Assembly: GCA_029641185.1 (NCBI GenBank)
Contig: JAPWGK010000010.1
Span: 1,302,001 to 1,366,000 of the forward strand
DNA from: Pseudofabraea citricarpa
Lineage: Eukaryota > Ascomycota > Leotiomycetes > Helotiales > Dermateaceae
Length of the DNA: 64,000 nt
Direction: 5' to 3'
A program made the position numbers and the translations under genes. Positions 11,529-22,564 of this stretch are shown here, one piece after another. The notes beneath the pieces were generated by a model. The model had not been told where the DNA came from and searched no databases. It worked only from the letters and a program-made list of their open reading frames with translations. Every line of letters begins with the position of its first letter. Position 1 is the stretch's first letter.

Positions 11529-13070
11529 TCAAGCTGAATTCCCCTTGCTCTCTTCCTTGGAAGTAATCACTTTAACTCCATCCATCCATGGCCAGAGGAC
11601 TTCTGGAATTCTGACCTCTTTCCGTGTCTCGTCCCAACCATTCTCTAAGATCGCTGCAAGGACTCGTGGAACTGCCATCGCAGTACCATTTACAGTAAAG
11701 GGGTACGTGAGCTTGCCATCGCTTTGCTTTACTCTCGCATTCAGGCGTCTGCTCTGGTAATCGGAGCAGATGCTCGTTGAAGTGACTTCACCAAAACCGT
11801 CATCTTTGGCTTGCCTTGACGGAAAGAAGGCTTCGATATCACGCTTTCGGATTGCAGAGGCACCCAGGTCTGTGCTTGGCATCTCCAGAATACGGCAATG
11901 CAACCCGAGAGATTTCAAAATCGTAGTTTGGATGGAGAGCATTTGGTCAAAAACCACCGTCGCCTCTTCTTCCGAAGCTGCCGTCCAACCGAACATCTCA
12001 ACTTTAGTGAACTCGTGTACACGGTAGAGACCCTTGGTGCCGACGCCTCGAGCACCTGCTTCAGCACGGTACGCGCGTGAGACACCTACGTTCTTGATGG
12101 GGAGTTTCGCTGCGGGAAAGGTACTGTTGGCTCTCATAGCAGCCAAGGGGATTTCAGCCGTTCCTGCTAGACTGAGCTCTGGTTTTCGACCTACATCATC
12201 CTCGCTCTGCTGGATGTTGTAGATTTGTGATTCGCCATTCTGATCCCGAGGCTGGAAACCACAGGCCGCAGCGATGTGACTGTAGACCATGCTTGGTGGA
12301 CTGACCATTCCCCATCCATGTTCTCTGGCGACCTTGAGCGCATATTGCACGAGTGCTTGCTCCAGTTGTGCTGCTTCATTGAGTAGAAAATACCAGCCCC
12401 ATCCGCTGGTAGTGGCTGCACCAGCAAAATCGAGAAGTTCTAATTCTGTGCCGATCCTTACATGAGAGCGCAACTGCTGGGAGCTCTCTGATGTGTCCAC
12501 TCTTGGATGCTCATTTATTGTACCGACGAGAAGTGGTTCATTGCCTCGAGGCGTCTCCTTGCTGGTCCAATTCGGGATTGCTGCTGCCAACGACATAATT
12601 TCAGCCATGGCGGCGCTTTCTCCTGCCTTGATACTAGATAGCCTTTCTTTAAGCACCCGCGCTTCCTGGAGTGCCTGTTCTGTATCCATCTTTTCAATCG
12701 GTGTATCTCCCTTATCCGCCTCGGGATTCGATATTCCATTATTTCGAGGATCTTGCAAAGAAGCCACCCGTTTTTTCAGTTTATTGTTTCGCTCCCTCAT
12801 CCCCCGCCCCTCTTCCTGGTATGCTAGCCATTGCCCATACAAGGTGACAATACGCGCAGGGAACGTGGATTGAACTTTGTAATTCCTCTCGATGCAATTC
12901 CGCTCGTGGCCCGCGGGATCGGCTCGGATGCTCTTGTGATCGAGGACTACTTTCGGTTTATTTGTTGGCGAAGCAGCTTCGGCCCTGAGGTGAGAGGTTA
13001 CATTGTACCGTCGAATTGGTTGTTTCGTGAATCGTAAGCTGCACGTTAAGGGGCGTTGTGAGTTAAACAT
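11529..13070 (-). CDS. Seryl-tRNA synthetase, mitochondrial type
   Basis: A single exon of 513 residues starts at ATG 13070 (MFNSQRPLTCSLRFTKQPIRR). The N-terminus is basic and hydroxylated, consistent with a mitochondrial presequence. A predicted helical arm follows (residues about 90-180). The class II catalytic core is clear: motif 1 region around HVRIGTELELLDF, the TGTAE-equivalent LAGTAEIPLAAM, motif 2 within RVHEFTKVEMFGW (near residue 355) and motif 3 in VNGTAMAVPRVLAAILENGW (residues about 460-478). It charges tRNA-Ser, probably in mitochondria like yeast Dia4. The frame stays open to 13133 but has no ATG before 13070. The substrate assignment is firm; the organelle assignment is inferred. 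Confidence 0.92.
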   Translation of the reverse strand: MFNSQRPLTCSLRFTKQPIRRYNVTSHLRAEAASPTNKPKVVLDHKSIRADPAGHERNCIERNYKVQSTFPARIVTLYGQWLAYQEEGRGMRERNNKLKKRVASLQDPRNNGISNPEADKGDTPIEKMDTEQALQEARVLKERLSSIKAGESAAMAEIMSLAAAIPNWTSKETPRGNEPLLVGTINEHPRVDTSESSQQLRSHVRIGTELELLDFAGAATTSGWGWYFLLNEAAQLEQALVQYALKVAREHGWGMVSPPSMVYSHIAAACGFQPRDQNGESQIYNIQQSEDDVGRKPELSLAGTAEIPLAAMRANSTFPAAKLPIKNVGVSRAYRAEAGARGVGTKGLYRVHEFTKVEMFGWTAASEEEATVVFDQMLSIQTTILKSLGLHCRILEMPSTDLGASAIRKRDIEAFFPSRQAKDDGFGEVTSTSICSDYQSRRLNARVKQSDGKLTYPFTVNGTAMAVPRVLAAILENGWDETRKEVRIPEVLWPWMDGVKVITSKEESKGNSA

Positions 13071-13488
13071 TTTACTTGACGAGCTGTTGTCGGATTCTGG
13101 AGCTCTTTTTTGGACAAGCTCGCTTCCAGCCAATCACATCACAGACAGCACAAGAGACATGTTGACTTGGGCAAGTCACGCAAAAGACAGCAAAATAATC
13201 ATTCAAGTCAAGTGGCAAATTGGACTAAGCAGAGTGCTTTGGATAATGTGTATAGCCATACTCTGTGTGTTCTTTATTCTTGCATTCATTACTTCTTTCC
13301 CTGCATCCGACTTCATCAGCACCCCTCAATAAAACCAGCAATGCCCATCAACCACTAGAACCTATCTAGCAGATTTGCCCAAAATAATGGCTTCTTTAAT
13401 CTTGACGCCTGGACAGCATTGGCTTTGAGTTATCTTTGATCATAAACCATGCTCTTTTCGTTAATTTGCAACAACACATCTAGGCCGT
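13071..13488. promoter_or_regulatory. SerRS upstream region with TGACTTG inverted repeat
   Basis: Upstream of the synthetase (minus strand) lie a CCAAT box (13130-13134), a perfect palindrome TGACTTG-GG-CAAGTCA (13163-13178) and a further CAAGTCA (13204-13210). The distal part is also the 3' flank of the Arp10 gene. No ORF of interest is present. Confidence 0.45.
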
Positions 13489-15236
13489 TCATCCCCACAA
13501 CCCCAATGTCCAGCTTGATCTCTCGCCGGCTTTGAGAGCTCCTGGGCCCATGCTTTGTCGTTGACGACCGACCTCAACCTCCATGGTTTTCGAGGCGCCA
13601 GAAATACCATGTTGCTGCCATTGATCCCGATCGATTACGGATACTGCTGGAATCTTCAGATGCGAGACAAGACTTGCACCAGACCAAGGTCCCAAAGAAT
13701 CAATAGCACGTAGATATCCCTTCTCAGGCGGCACAGTGCCCTTATTGACCTCCCGCTTGATTTGTTCTCCGATGACATCCTGTTCCTGATCTTGTAGCCC
13801 GGCAGGAAGCTTTGGATCCAGATCCTCTTCATCTTTGGATACTTCTATCGGACCTTCTCCAGACTGCCTGCTTCTACTGTGGTTGAGTTTAAGATTGTTT
13901 CGAAGTTGCTCGACTGCCTTGCCTTGCACAGGATCCCATCCTCGTTGTTCAACGAGCGCTGCTACTTCATCGATTAGACGAGATTTGAGGCCGATTAACT
14001 TTGACCCTCCACCAACGAAAACAACTCTGGCCATACATACTGACCTAAGATCGACCGGCAGAAGTAGTAGAGAGCGATATATCAATATATGTAATGGTAG
14101 TTCTTCGTCGTCTAAATCTTTAACCAAAGTATTGCTTGCAAGTAAAGCTATTTCACAGGGCTCCGAAAGCTTTGAGAAGGGCAACTGAAGCGTGATTGGA
14201 GGGGTTGTTGAGCGAAGAGGAACTGGGATGATAGGGTCTGCATTGCCGTCCCCACTGATATTCAGGTCCCTCATGCTTGACCTAAACTCATCCTCCTCTT
14301 GTACAGGAGCTAATCCATGAGGAGAGGTGACCTGCTCCTCATTCTTCTTGATTCGTTTACACCAGGCCATTCGAGCTGTGATCTCTTCGCACTCCTCAAA
14401 GCTGATGATCTCCTGTGGACTGTAGCCCTCTTGCTTGATCTTTGACCCTGCAGCTTCTACAAGCATCTTCTGGACTTGTTGTCCCAAGTACTTGCCTGCT
14501 CGGACCGATCTCTTGCATTGTACTTCCCGAAACTCATAAATCCCGGTCACAACTGTCTCCGCCCAGCCAATATCAACCACCAGCGCAGCACGAAGGCCAG
14601 CGGCTACTGTCGTAAGTGCGGGTGCAGAAAGTAATGAGATAGTTGGAGGTTGGAAATTGGTGAATAGTGTATCTAGGATTGTCGAAAGAAGTGGCGTGGG
14701 AAGTGTAGAGGGCAGTGCTACAGTCATTTTCCTTGGGCGGGAGTCGATAAGGAGGAACCTGTCACATTCACAAATCAGCAATGTAATAATAGGATGTGAG
14801 AATCAAAAACTAACTTCGTAAATGCGTCTCTCAATGCTCTTTCCAGTTTGTCTCCGACAAGACCCAAGTCCAAACCCCTCAAATCCAGCTTCCAAAGCTC
14901 GTGGGATTCTCCCCATTCCTTGCCCTGCACTCTCTTCCTCCAATCCTGTTCGAAACCAAGTTCCCATTTCCGAAAATCCCCAGCTCGTCGGTGTTCTTCC
15001 GGACCAAAGTCAAGTACAGCTTTAGGAAGTGCATCTCCAGCAAATCCAGCGCGTAGAAACCGACTACCCAGCTCAACGACTACGCATTCTTCCTCGGCGC
15101 GCAAGGCTGAAGGGGAGCCGTATGCTGAGGAGATGTTGCGCAGGGGTGTATGCGGACTTGAAGGTGAGCCCGGGACATTAGCAACGGCTGGGCGAATGTT
15201 AGATACGCTGCGATGAGCAGGGCCTGGCGTAGACAT
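13489..15236 (-). CDS. ARP10: Actin-related protein, Arp10/Arp11-type dynactin pointed-end subunit
   Basis: Two exons, 15236-14815 and 14758-13489, give 563 residues; the intron is gttagt to gtgacag and the join reads FTKFLLIDSRPRK. The N-terminus is a 50-residue serine/proline-rich tail. Actin-fold landmarks follow: phosphate-1 loop VVELGSRFLRAGFAGD (residues about 53-68), phosphate-2 region ALVVDIGWAETVVTGIYEF (about 199-217) and the adenosine loop VVFVGGGSKLIGLKSRL (about 382-398). The chain is more diverged than Arp1 and carries a long charged insert after residue 410, as in fungal Arp10 (Neurospora ro-7 class). Arp10 caps the pointed end of the dynactin filament and helps link dynein to cargo. 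The ATG at 15236 is the first in frame. Distinguishing Arp10 from other diverged ARPs by eye is less certain than the actin fold itself. Confidence 0.8.
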
Positions 15237-15524
15237 GGTGCTACATTTGTAGTTAATCAAGCCTCAGTCGAAGCTCTGCGTCGCGAATGTCTTGGTGGCA
15301 GGTCTAGAAAGGAGGTTGTTGCCGGTGCCGTGGAAACGCCGGGCGTCCAAAGTAAATAGTCTACAACTTTAGCTACCGACCAACGACATCTCTAATAGCC
15401 ACACCATCTCAAAACAAGACATTTGCCACGTTAGAACCGCATTGCTATCATTCCTAATTCATGGACTAGTTTGAGATCTAATATCTAATCATAACAGCGC
15501 CTTATTAATCATTGGGTTGGTGAT
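15237..15524. promoter_or_regulatory. Divergent promoter between ARP10 and GEN1/YEN1
   Basis: These 288 bp separate the two start codons and must hold both core promoters and leaders. No TATA box or cell-cycle box (ACGCGT) is evident. Confidence 0.5.
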
Positions 15525-18078
15525 ATGGGCATCAAGGGGTACGTGCCAGTGTCAAAATTTCGAATACCAAAAATTGTGCTAATGTGCCCACGTAGGATAT
15601 ATGGAGAGGTTGGGCCCGGCGAGAGAGTGGCATTGGCAAAACTAGCTGTTGAGAAATTTGAGCAGACAGAACGGCCGCTCCGAATTGCTATTGACATTGC
15701 TATTTGGCAGTTTCAAATCCAGTCAGGTAGAGGTATGTCACGGGATACCTCCCACTATCTCCAGGAGCTGATTTTCCGTAGGTGGCACAAACCCAGCCAT
15801 AAGAACATTCTACTTCAGACTTTTACGTCTTCTCTCATTGTCAGTGCAGCCATTATTTGTGTTTGATGGGCCTCATAAACCAACGTTCAAGCGCAACAAA
15901 CGCGTCGGTCCAAATGCTGCCAGTCTACCAAATGCTGCCTCAAAACAACTTTTGAAACTATTTGGCTTTCCTTATCATGTTGCTCCAGGAGAAGCTGAAG
16001 CTGAATGTGCTTTGCTTCAGCGAGAAGGCATTGTTGATGCGGTCCTGAGTGAGGACGTTGACACTCTAATGTTTGGCTGTGGTTTAACATTTCGCAATTG
16101 GTCCTCTGCAGAGCAAAAAGGAAATAAGGCACCTACTCATGTTTCGGTTTATGAAGCAGAAGCGACCAAAAAAGGAAAATCTGGCCTTGATAGAGAAGGA
16201 ATGATTTTGGTTGCACTGATGAGCGGAGGAGACTACATTACTGCCGGTATCCCTGGATGTGGTATAAAGGTTGCGTGCGAAGCTGCCAGAGCTGGATTCG
16301 GAAAGTCGTTATGCAAAGTTTCAAGGTCAGATCCAGCGGCCATGGACACTTGGAGACAGAGCCTAGCTCATGAGGTTCAAACAAACGAGAGTAAATTCTT
16401 TCGGATCAAACACAAAGCCCTCAAGATCCCAGAGAATTTTCCGGATAGAGAGGTTCTGGGTTATTACACACATCCAGTGGTGTCGTCTACTTCCAAACTA
16501 GCTAAGCTGAAGATTGAGGTTACTTGGACTGAGCCTATTGACATCCCGGGATTGCGTCAGTGGACTGCAGATACTTTCGACTGGAAGTATAAGTCAGGTG
16601 CGAGAAAGTTCATTCGAGGGCTAGCGCCGGTGCTATTGGTTCATAAACTACGACTACGAGCAGACCGCCGAGATTCTGGATATGGAGATCTAATCCTAAC
16701 GGCAGATAATGAAATGGAACTTGTAAGATCAATATGCGGGAAAAGAATACACTTTTCGTCAGATGGTATCCCGGAGTTGCGAGTTATCTACCACCCCAAC
16801 GAAATTGTGGGACTGGATCTGGATGCCGAGGAAGACGCAGAGTATGATGATAAGGAAGATTATGGGCGAGATGGGCTTGCTCCCGTACTTGATGACGATG
16901 ATGCTATAGAGCCATACATTTCCGACGATGCAAATACAGGAGACCGCTCCGCAAGTCCAAGGAAAAGAGCAGCGTCTCAGTACGATCCGACGCAGCCAGA
17001 TAAAGTGTGGATACCAGCTACAATTGTCAAGGTCGGTGTTCCTTTGAAAGCTGAAGATTATGAGGAGTCTCTGCGAAACCCACAAAAGTTCCTGAAGCAA
17101 AAGGCTGCAGAAAAAAGAGCAGCGAAGAAAAGAGGTGGCATGCCCTCAGGTGCAATGGACAAATTTGTGAAAATCACAAAACCTACTGAAGATGATGGCA
17201 TGACTAGTAGTTCAAATATCCACAAGAAGTCTGTTCCGCCAGCTACTCAACCACAATTGCCGCCAGTATTTCTAGCACCTTCATTGGATGTGCCTCGTGC
17301 ATCCAGCCAATCAGTAACCAAAGATACAAGCACGACAGCAACAAGACGGAGTGTGCGTAGCAAAGAAAGCTCTGCTAGACCTGAACCTGGGGCGACCAAC
17401 TGGACGTTATCAAAGTCAAAGGCAACTGTTAAATCAAGGGTCGCTGAACCCTCAAGGCGGCCTGGAAATCCATGGACCATATCCCAAACGACTACCTCCA
17501 GTGGACCAACTCCATCGATGACCAAGCCCATGAACAAAAGTACTACACAGGCAAAGGCTGGATCAAGTCATTCTTCCCACCCTGTATTAGATTCGAGCAT
17601 TATTTCACTGCTATCTTCACCAATAAACGAAGGCTCACCTGATCTCACTTTGGATAAATCTCAGTCACAACTGACCCCTATGCGAAAAAGAAAGTCGCCT
17701 TCACCATCTGTAACCATCAATCCAGTTGGGATATCAGAGGATGATGAGGACAGTTTGCTACAGGACATGCCAGCCTCCAATCGAAGGTTAATCTACTCCC
17801 ACAGAACGGCCCAAAGGAAAGAGGCATCACCTGATCTACCGACGGCAAAAACCATGTCGTCGCGAGACCAATCTGCTGTATTTTCTCGGGACCAAGAAAC
17901 AACAAGGCAAGCCGAGAAGAAGGTTAACAGCAAGAGCAAAGGAAAGTATTATATGCCAAGAGATAGCTTGCCGGGAGCTTGGAAAGTGGTTGATGGGGAT
18001 ATGATGGAAGGTAGACTTGGGAAGGGCAGGGCTTGGAGGGTTTCTGGGGTTGAAATGCTGGATCTCACTGAAGACTGA
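15525..18078 (+). CDS. YEN1: Holliday-junction resolvase of the GEN1/Yen1 (Rad2/XPG) family
   Basis: Three exons, 15525-15538, 15596-15732 and 15782-18078, encode 815 residues. The first exon is only MGIKG; joins give MGIKGIYGEVGPGERVALAK and IQSGRGGTNPAIRTFYF. The XPG-N domain covers residues 1-95 (free Gly2 is needed for activity in the family). The XPG-I domain holds the acidic catalytic cluster GEAEAECALL and SEDVDTLMFG (about 115-145). A helix-two-turn-helix follows (GGDYITAGIPGCGIKVACEA, about 198-217). A disordered tail from about residue 390 has an acidic stretch and two S/T-P-x-K/R clusters beside basic patches. The enzyme cuts four-way DNA junctions symmetrically in late mitosis. 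A frame starting at 15838 alone would lose the N-terminal catalytic residues. Confidence 0.95.
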
Positions 18079-18124
18079 ATTGGCAACTGGAGGTGACTGT
18101 CAGATATATTCTGTACACTATGGG

Positions 18125-18171
<47 letters not shown>

Positions 18172-18980
18172 ATTCAGTCGTCGTTGGATATGAGGGGGAA
18201 AGGGGTGGGCAGTGGCGATGGACACTGGAAGTCGGCGCAATATGTCTGAGACAACAGGCTTCATTCCAAGTAAAGCTCAAAGAAAGCTGCGTGCAGATAT
18301 ACTGTGAGTGCTTTAGTAATGTCTCGATGCAACGGATGGATGCATCATATCATCCCTGATGCTTGATGCTTGATGCTTGATGCCGGCTATAAGCGGGACC
18401 TCCGAATGCGATCTCGGCCATTCGATGGGCCAACGCTCAACTCTCTCAGCTGCATGGGGACAACAACAACAAACAGCCAGGAGGTGACTGGTTCCCAATG
18501 GCCCGGCCTAAAAGTCTGCATGCAGAATCAACAAGCAAGCATCGCTCTGATTTGACGTGCCGTGAACCAGTGGTGGGTGACTTCTGGGCAAAGGGATTGG
18601 ATCGTGTTTACTCTCATCGCCACTCTGGACGCCCAAGCGCGGCTGGGGAGCTGGAAAAGCTGGAAGCAAGCTCCAGAGTTCAGTTCGACTCGACTGCACG
18701 ATTCCGTCCTTTGTTGTCTCTGTTGATGAAAGAAGTTTCGCGACGCGTTCCGTGTGTTCGAGGATCTGAGTGAATCAAGTGAACCGGATAGGACTTTAGA
18801 GATTCTCTCAAAGGCATCGCGCCCCTTTGCGCAGGGCACAACACCATCACCCCAGAGGTTTATAGACCACCGACGACAACCTCCCCTTTTTGCGCCGAGT
18901 ATGCTCTGGTCTCCGTAAGTCGAGAGAAGAGTCTGCAGATTGCGAAGACATACATTGATATCGTCAGGTCCCTATGAAAG
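18079..18980. other. Intergenic, with CT microsatellite and GATGCTT repeats
   Basis: It contains a 38-nt CT run (18130-18167) just after the GEN1 stop and four GATGCTT-type copies at about 18357-18384. The last few hundred bases are the promoter and leader of the BTB gene. No gene is supported. Confidence 0.55.
18130..18167 (+). repeat. (CT)19 microsatellite
   Basis: An uninterrupted CT dinucleotide run about 50 bp past the GEN1/YEN1 stop codon, likely within its 3' UTR. Confidence 0.95.
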
Positions 18981-20507
18981 ATGGTGTCGCAACCTGAATC
19001 CTCACATTCCCTCACGCTTCGAGGCCCCTCTTCTGTTGTCTCGTACGGGAGATCGTCGAGACACCGCAGACATGGCCGCTCCCACGCTGGAGGTTCTTCA
19101 TTCATACCGCAGAATGAATTTCCTGTCTTCAGCCATACGGGAGACGTAGAAATCGTTATCACGGTCGGGTCAACCACAAATCGATATCTGCTGCACCGAC
19201 TGATTCTCACACAATGTTCTGGGTTCTTCGAAGCAAGTACGAGCCAAGAATGGTCGCGCGCAACAACTGAGCCAGGAGCAGAATTGGCAAGGATAGGAGA
19301 GGATTCGGGATCTGAGGCGGGAAGGAGAAAAGAAGGGAAGAGAAGATGGAGATATGAGCTGGATCCGGGCACAAACAACGATGATATACCAATGCTGGTT
19401 CAGAAAGACGGCTCCTCGGCTTCTCTCTTTGGGAGCAATGATACACAACCTCCGCCAGTTCGGAACAAGCCTCCATCCTCGAACGCTTCGTTCTTTCGCT
19501 CCGTCGCAAATCTCAGTCTGACTCAACAAACTCGAGAAGCAGCTCCATTGAGTGCCGAGGACCAAGACTTGCTCCGTGACTACGATAACCTGTTCCGGAT
19601 TTTTTACAATTATGCACCATCTCTCGATCTGATCGACATCGCAAATGCTTATCTTCAATGCAAATCATTGCTCACGCTTGCAGATTTCTATGATGCATTG
19701 TCGGTTGTTGGCCCCAGAATCGATCACCATCTATTACAATTCCAGTCAAGATTGTGGAAGCAGATTGCTAAATACCCTTCTTCGTATCTCAAGTTGGGAT
19801 ATCTATCGCAGAGCAAGACGATATTCCAAGAGGCCTTGATACATGTTGTGGGAGCATGGCCCATGGGTGAACGCCATATACGACGAGATCTACCAGAATC
19901 AGTTCTAGAGATTATCGAGGATAAGGTAGAAGATCTTGCAGAAACAGTAGGAAAGATTGAAGGGAAATTATTTCGTCTCACGCTCACAACTTCGCGTGGA
20001 GAGAGAGTCACACCTCAGAATTCCTACCTGGACTGGCTGGTTGTATCCTTCTTCCGACAATGGCTTGCAGAGAGCACCTCTCCGCCACCTCTACCACCAG
20101 CACCACGCTCCTCTCACGGGCAGAGACATGGAAGTATTGGAGGCAATCATCATTCCCGACACAATACCAACACGTCTCAAAACACTCCGCTTCCGGCATC
20201 CCAACCACCCCCATACCCAACCAATCCCAATCTAGGACGCGTATATCGCATTCTAGGCTCCTCACCCTCGTCGTATCTGCTACACGACGAATGCAAGCGA
20301 TTTCTCAAGCTCTCACCAGACGTGTACTCGCGTGAATCGATGAAGAAGTTCGAGCGACGACTCGAAGAGCTCCGCGCTGCGGCAAGGGAGACTGTACGAC
20401 CATTAATGAGATGTTCTCTCCTTGGCGAGGGAGGAAATGTGCCGTATCTCGTGTGTACGAAAATCGACGAGAGGGACTTCCCTTGGAGTGAAGAGAATCA
20501 CTCCTAA
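18981..20507 (+). CDS. BTB/POZ domain protein
   Basis: A single exon of 508 residues. After a 50-residue basic, serine-rich N-terminus, the segment GDVEIVITVGSTTNRYLLHRLILTQCSGFFEAS (cut here by description: residues about 54-86) has the D-V-x-h-x-V...hhHRxhLxxxSxFFxxx pattern of a BTB fold. A long polar insertion (about 90-175) precedes the second half, where LRDYDNLFRIFYNYAP, LADFYDAL and LQFQSRLWKQIAKYPSSYL are helical. The C-terminal region contains a proline/histidine-rich linker (about 365-420). In fungi such proteins often act as adaptors, but no partner can be named. The start at 18981 is the first ATG of the frame; an upstream intron cannot be excluded. Confidence 0.8.
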   Translation: MVSQPESSHSLTLRGPSSVVSYGRSSRHRRHGRSHAGGSSFIPQNEFPVFSHTGDVEIVITVGSTTNRYLLHRLILTQCSGFFEASTSQEWSRATTEPGAELARIGEDSGSEAGRRKEGKRRWRYELDPGTNNDDIPMLVQKDGSSASLFGSNDTQPPPVRNKPPSSNASFFRSVANLSLTQQTREAAPLSAEDQDLLRDYDNLFRIFYNYAPSLDLIDIANAYLQCKSLLTLADFYDALSVVGPRIDHHLLQFQSRLWKQIAKYPSSYLKLGYLSQSKTIFQEALIHVVGAWPMGERHIRRDLPESVLEIIEDKVEDLAETVGKIEGKLFRLTLTTSRGERVTPQNSYLDWLVVSFFRQWLAESTSPPPLPPAPRSSHGQRHGSIGGNHHSRHNTNTSQNTPLPASQPPPYPTNPNLGRVYRILGSSPSSYLLHDECKRFLKLSPDVYSRESMKKFERRLEELRAAARETVRPLMRCSLLGEGGNVPYLVCTKIDERDFPWSEENHS

Positions 20508-22564
20508 GAAAGAACGAGACATAAAATATCCCCGGTGGAAATTATGTCGACGAAGATTCAGAGAAACCTCGTTAGGGTTTTCTCTTCTCCTTGTTTAACG
20601 AATGTTTATGTGTCATGAAAGAAAGCACGCAAGAAAGAAGGGTGGAACGGAAGTAGCGAAATATGGATGATCGGATGGATGGTCAGAATCGAAAGCTCCA
20701 TCACCACGCACATCTTGTCATCTCGAAACTTCTTACCCAACCGGTGTTCTTTGCCTGGTATTTTTTGTCTTTGTTGGTTTGGGTGTGTGTCAGTGTTTGT
20801 TAGTATCAGAATACCCTTTGGAGTTTACCATGTCTTTTTCTCGTTTTCATTTTCGGGTCGGAGCAGGAAGGGGTGGACATATTTCCCGGATCTTTCCTCT
20901 CTCCCTCCTTTGTTCAGGTATAATCAGGAAGTACAGAAACCATAGTATTTATACAGAAATCCATAAATGAAATACATGAAACCAGCAGGTAGTGATAGAT
21001 CCTGTTTTGCCTTCCTCTTGCCTTTCTCCACTTTGGCTACGTAATTCTCAAGGTTTATTTCCCTTTTTCTTTCTTGTCATTTTCTTTACCTACCTGTCAT
21101 CGTCATTGAAATCGTCATTATCGTTCGAGTTATTCTACTCTGGTCGTTTCCCTCCACCAGAGAGGGCATTGTTTTACTTGGAGGGCTGACTAGACTGGCT
21201 GGGGTATTGGGTATCTTCACTTCGGCTCTTGACTACTTCGCACTTCACACCAGCCGTAGAATAGACTTCTCCACCTGACCTCGCTCGCTTCACCTTCTTC
21301 TTGAACGGGGGGAAGAGTGACATGTCATGTTACCTCACCTTGCCTTAGCTACCTACTGTGCTGTAACTATGCTCTGCCCGCCTTATCATACAGGTGAGTA
21401 ACGTCGTACAGCATATCTATCTTCCTATCTCCCTCCTCCCTCTCAGGGTGAGAAGAAGAGAAAGGGTATCTTTTAGCGAGAGCACGAGAGCGAGAGCGGG
21501 GGGCGTGCGGGAGGAGTTGATCATGTGAGGCTGCCCAGACAGGAGAGGCAAGATTCCGTTCTCGAGGGATGTGAATTCGTGCTACCCACCGTACGCTTCT
21601 CTCTACTTTGGACTGAGGATACAGAGATAGTTGACCGGGCGAAGAAGAACGCCCCGGCCTGCCTTGGCTGTATGATCTGATCCGATTTGAGCTGCGCGTG
21701 CTCGTGCAGGGAACGCGGGCATACGCGGACGGAGGATGTTGCTGTAGAGACACGAACGGAGGCAGGGACGGGGACGGGGAAGGGGAAGGATGAAATGAGA
21801 CTGAATGGTGTACGGTGTCCGGGACCGGAATCAGGGAGGTTTGCTTGATGAAGGGGTGAAGGGGTGAAGAGAGAAAATGGATGGGTTCGGTGGCATGTGT
21901 GGGTGTGTGAGAGAGTTGTGTGTGAGAGTGTGAGTGTGGTGTGCTCGTGACCCAGTCACGTCTAGGCACTTCGTCTGGTGCAGGACAGGTAAGTTCTTAT
22001 CAATGGAAAACCGGCAGTTACCTTGAGGTATTCCATTGGGACACGGTTGCTAACCTATGGTATGCGATGTATGTACGTGCTAGTAAAGAACCTCCACAAA
22101 GGTGTAAGACATGACATGAAGTGCCTTGTTCGCTCAGTTCCTCCGCAAACGAAAGGTTTCGTGTTCATGTAGGGCAAGATCAATCAGTGGTTAAAGTTTG
22201 CAGCTCTTGATTGATTTTTGATTCATTTTTTTCTGCTTACTTCTGCTTCGTTCGCTATTTCTTATTGCGAAGCTCTTTTTTTTTTTCAGAGTAAATTTGA
22301 TGGCCGGAAAAATGAGTGGCCACTCGAGAATAGTCTATAATACATGTAGTGTTTGAGTTCGCGTTGTTCTCGTAAAAGATGGCAGACCGCATCCATGGCC
22401 ATGAGCGCATTATGCTCAGATTCAGATGCATGCCAAACTCCAACCCCCAATGTTCCTGTAAAGCAGATTTGAACGCCATTTGATTCTCGAAAAAAGACTG
22501 ATGAAAACATGGCGCAGAAATAGATGAGTGATAGATAGAATGAAATAAAAATATGATAAAAAGT
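20508..22564. other. 2-kb intergenic region between convergent genes
   Basis: The BTB gene ends on the left and the gene at 22565-23611 ends on the right. The stretch holds CT-rich and T-rich segments (20780-21180) and G-rich runs around 21770-21930. A 200-codon minus frame (21367-21969) begins without ATG, is low-complexity (Ser/Pro/His) and is not credible as a gene. Confidence 0.5.

Noticed and set aside
21367..21969. 200-codon minus-strand Ser/Pro/His-rich frame
   Set aside because: It starts at GTG, has no ATG until near its end, and reflects G-rich simple sequence on the plus strand.
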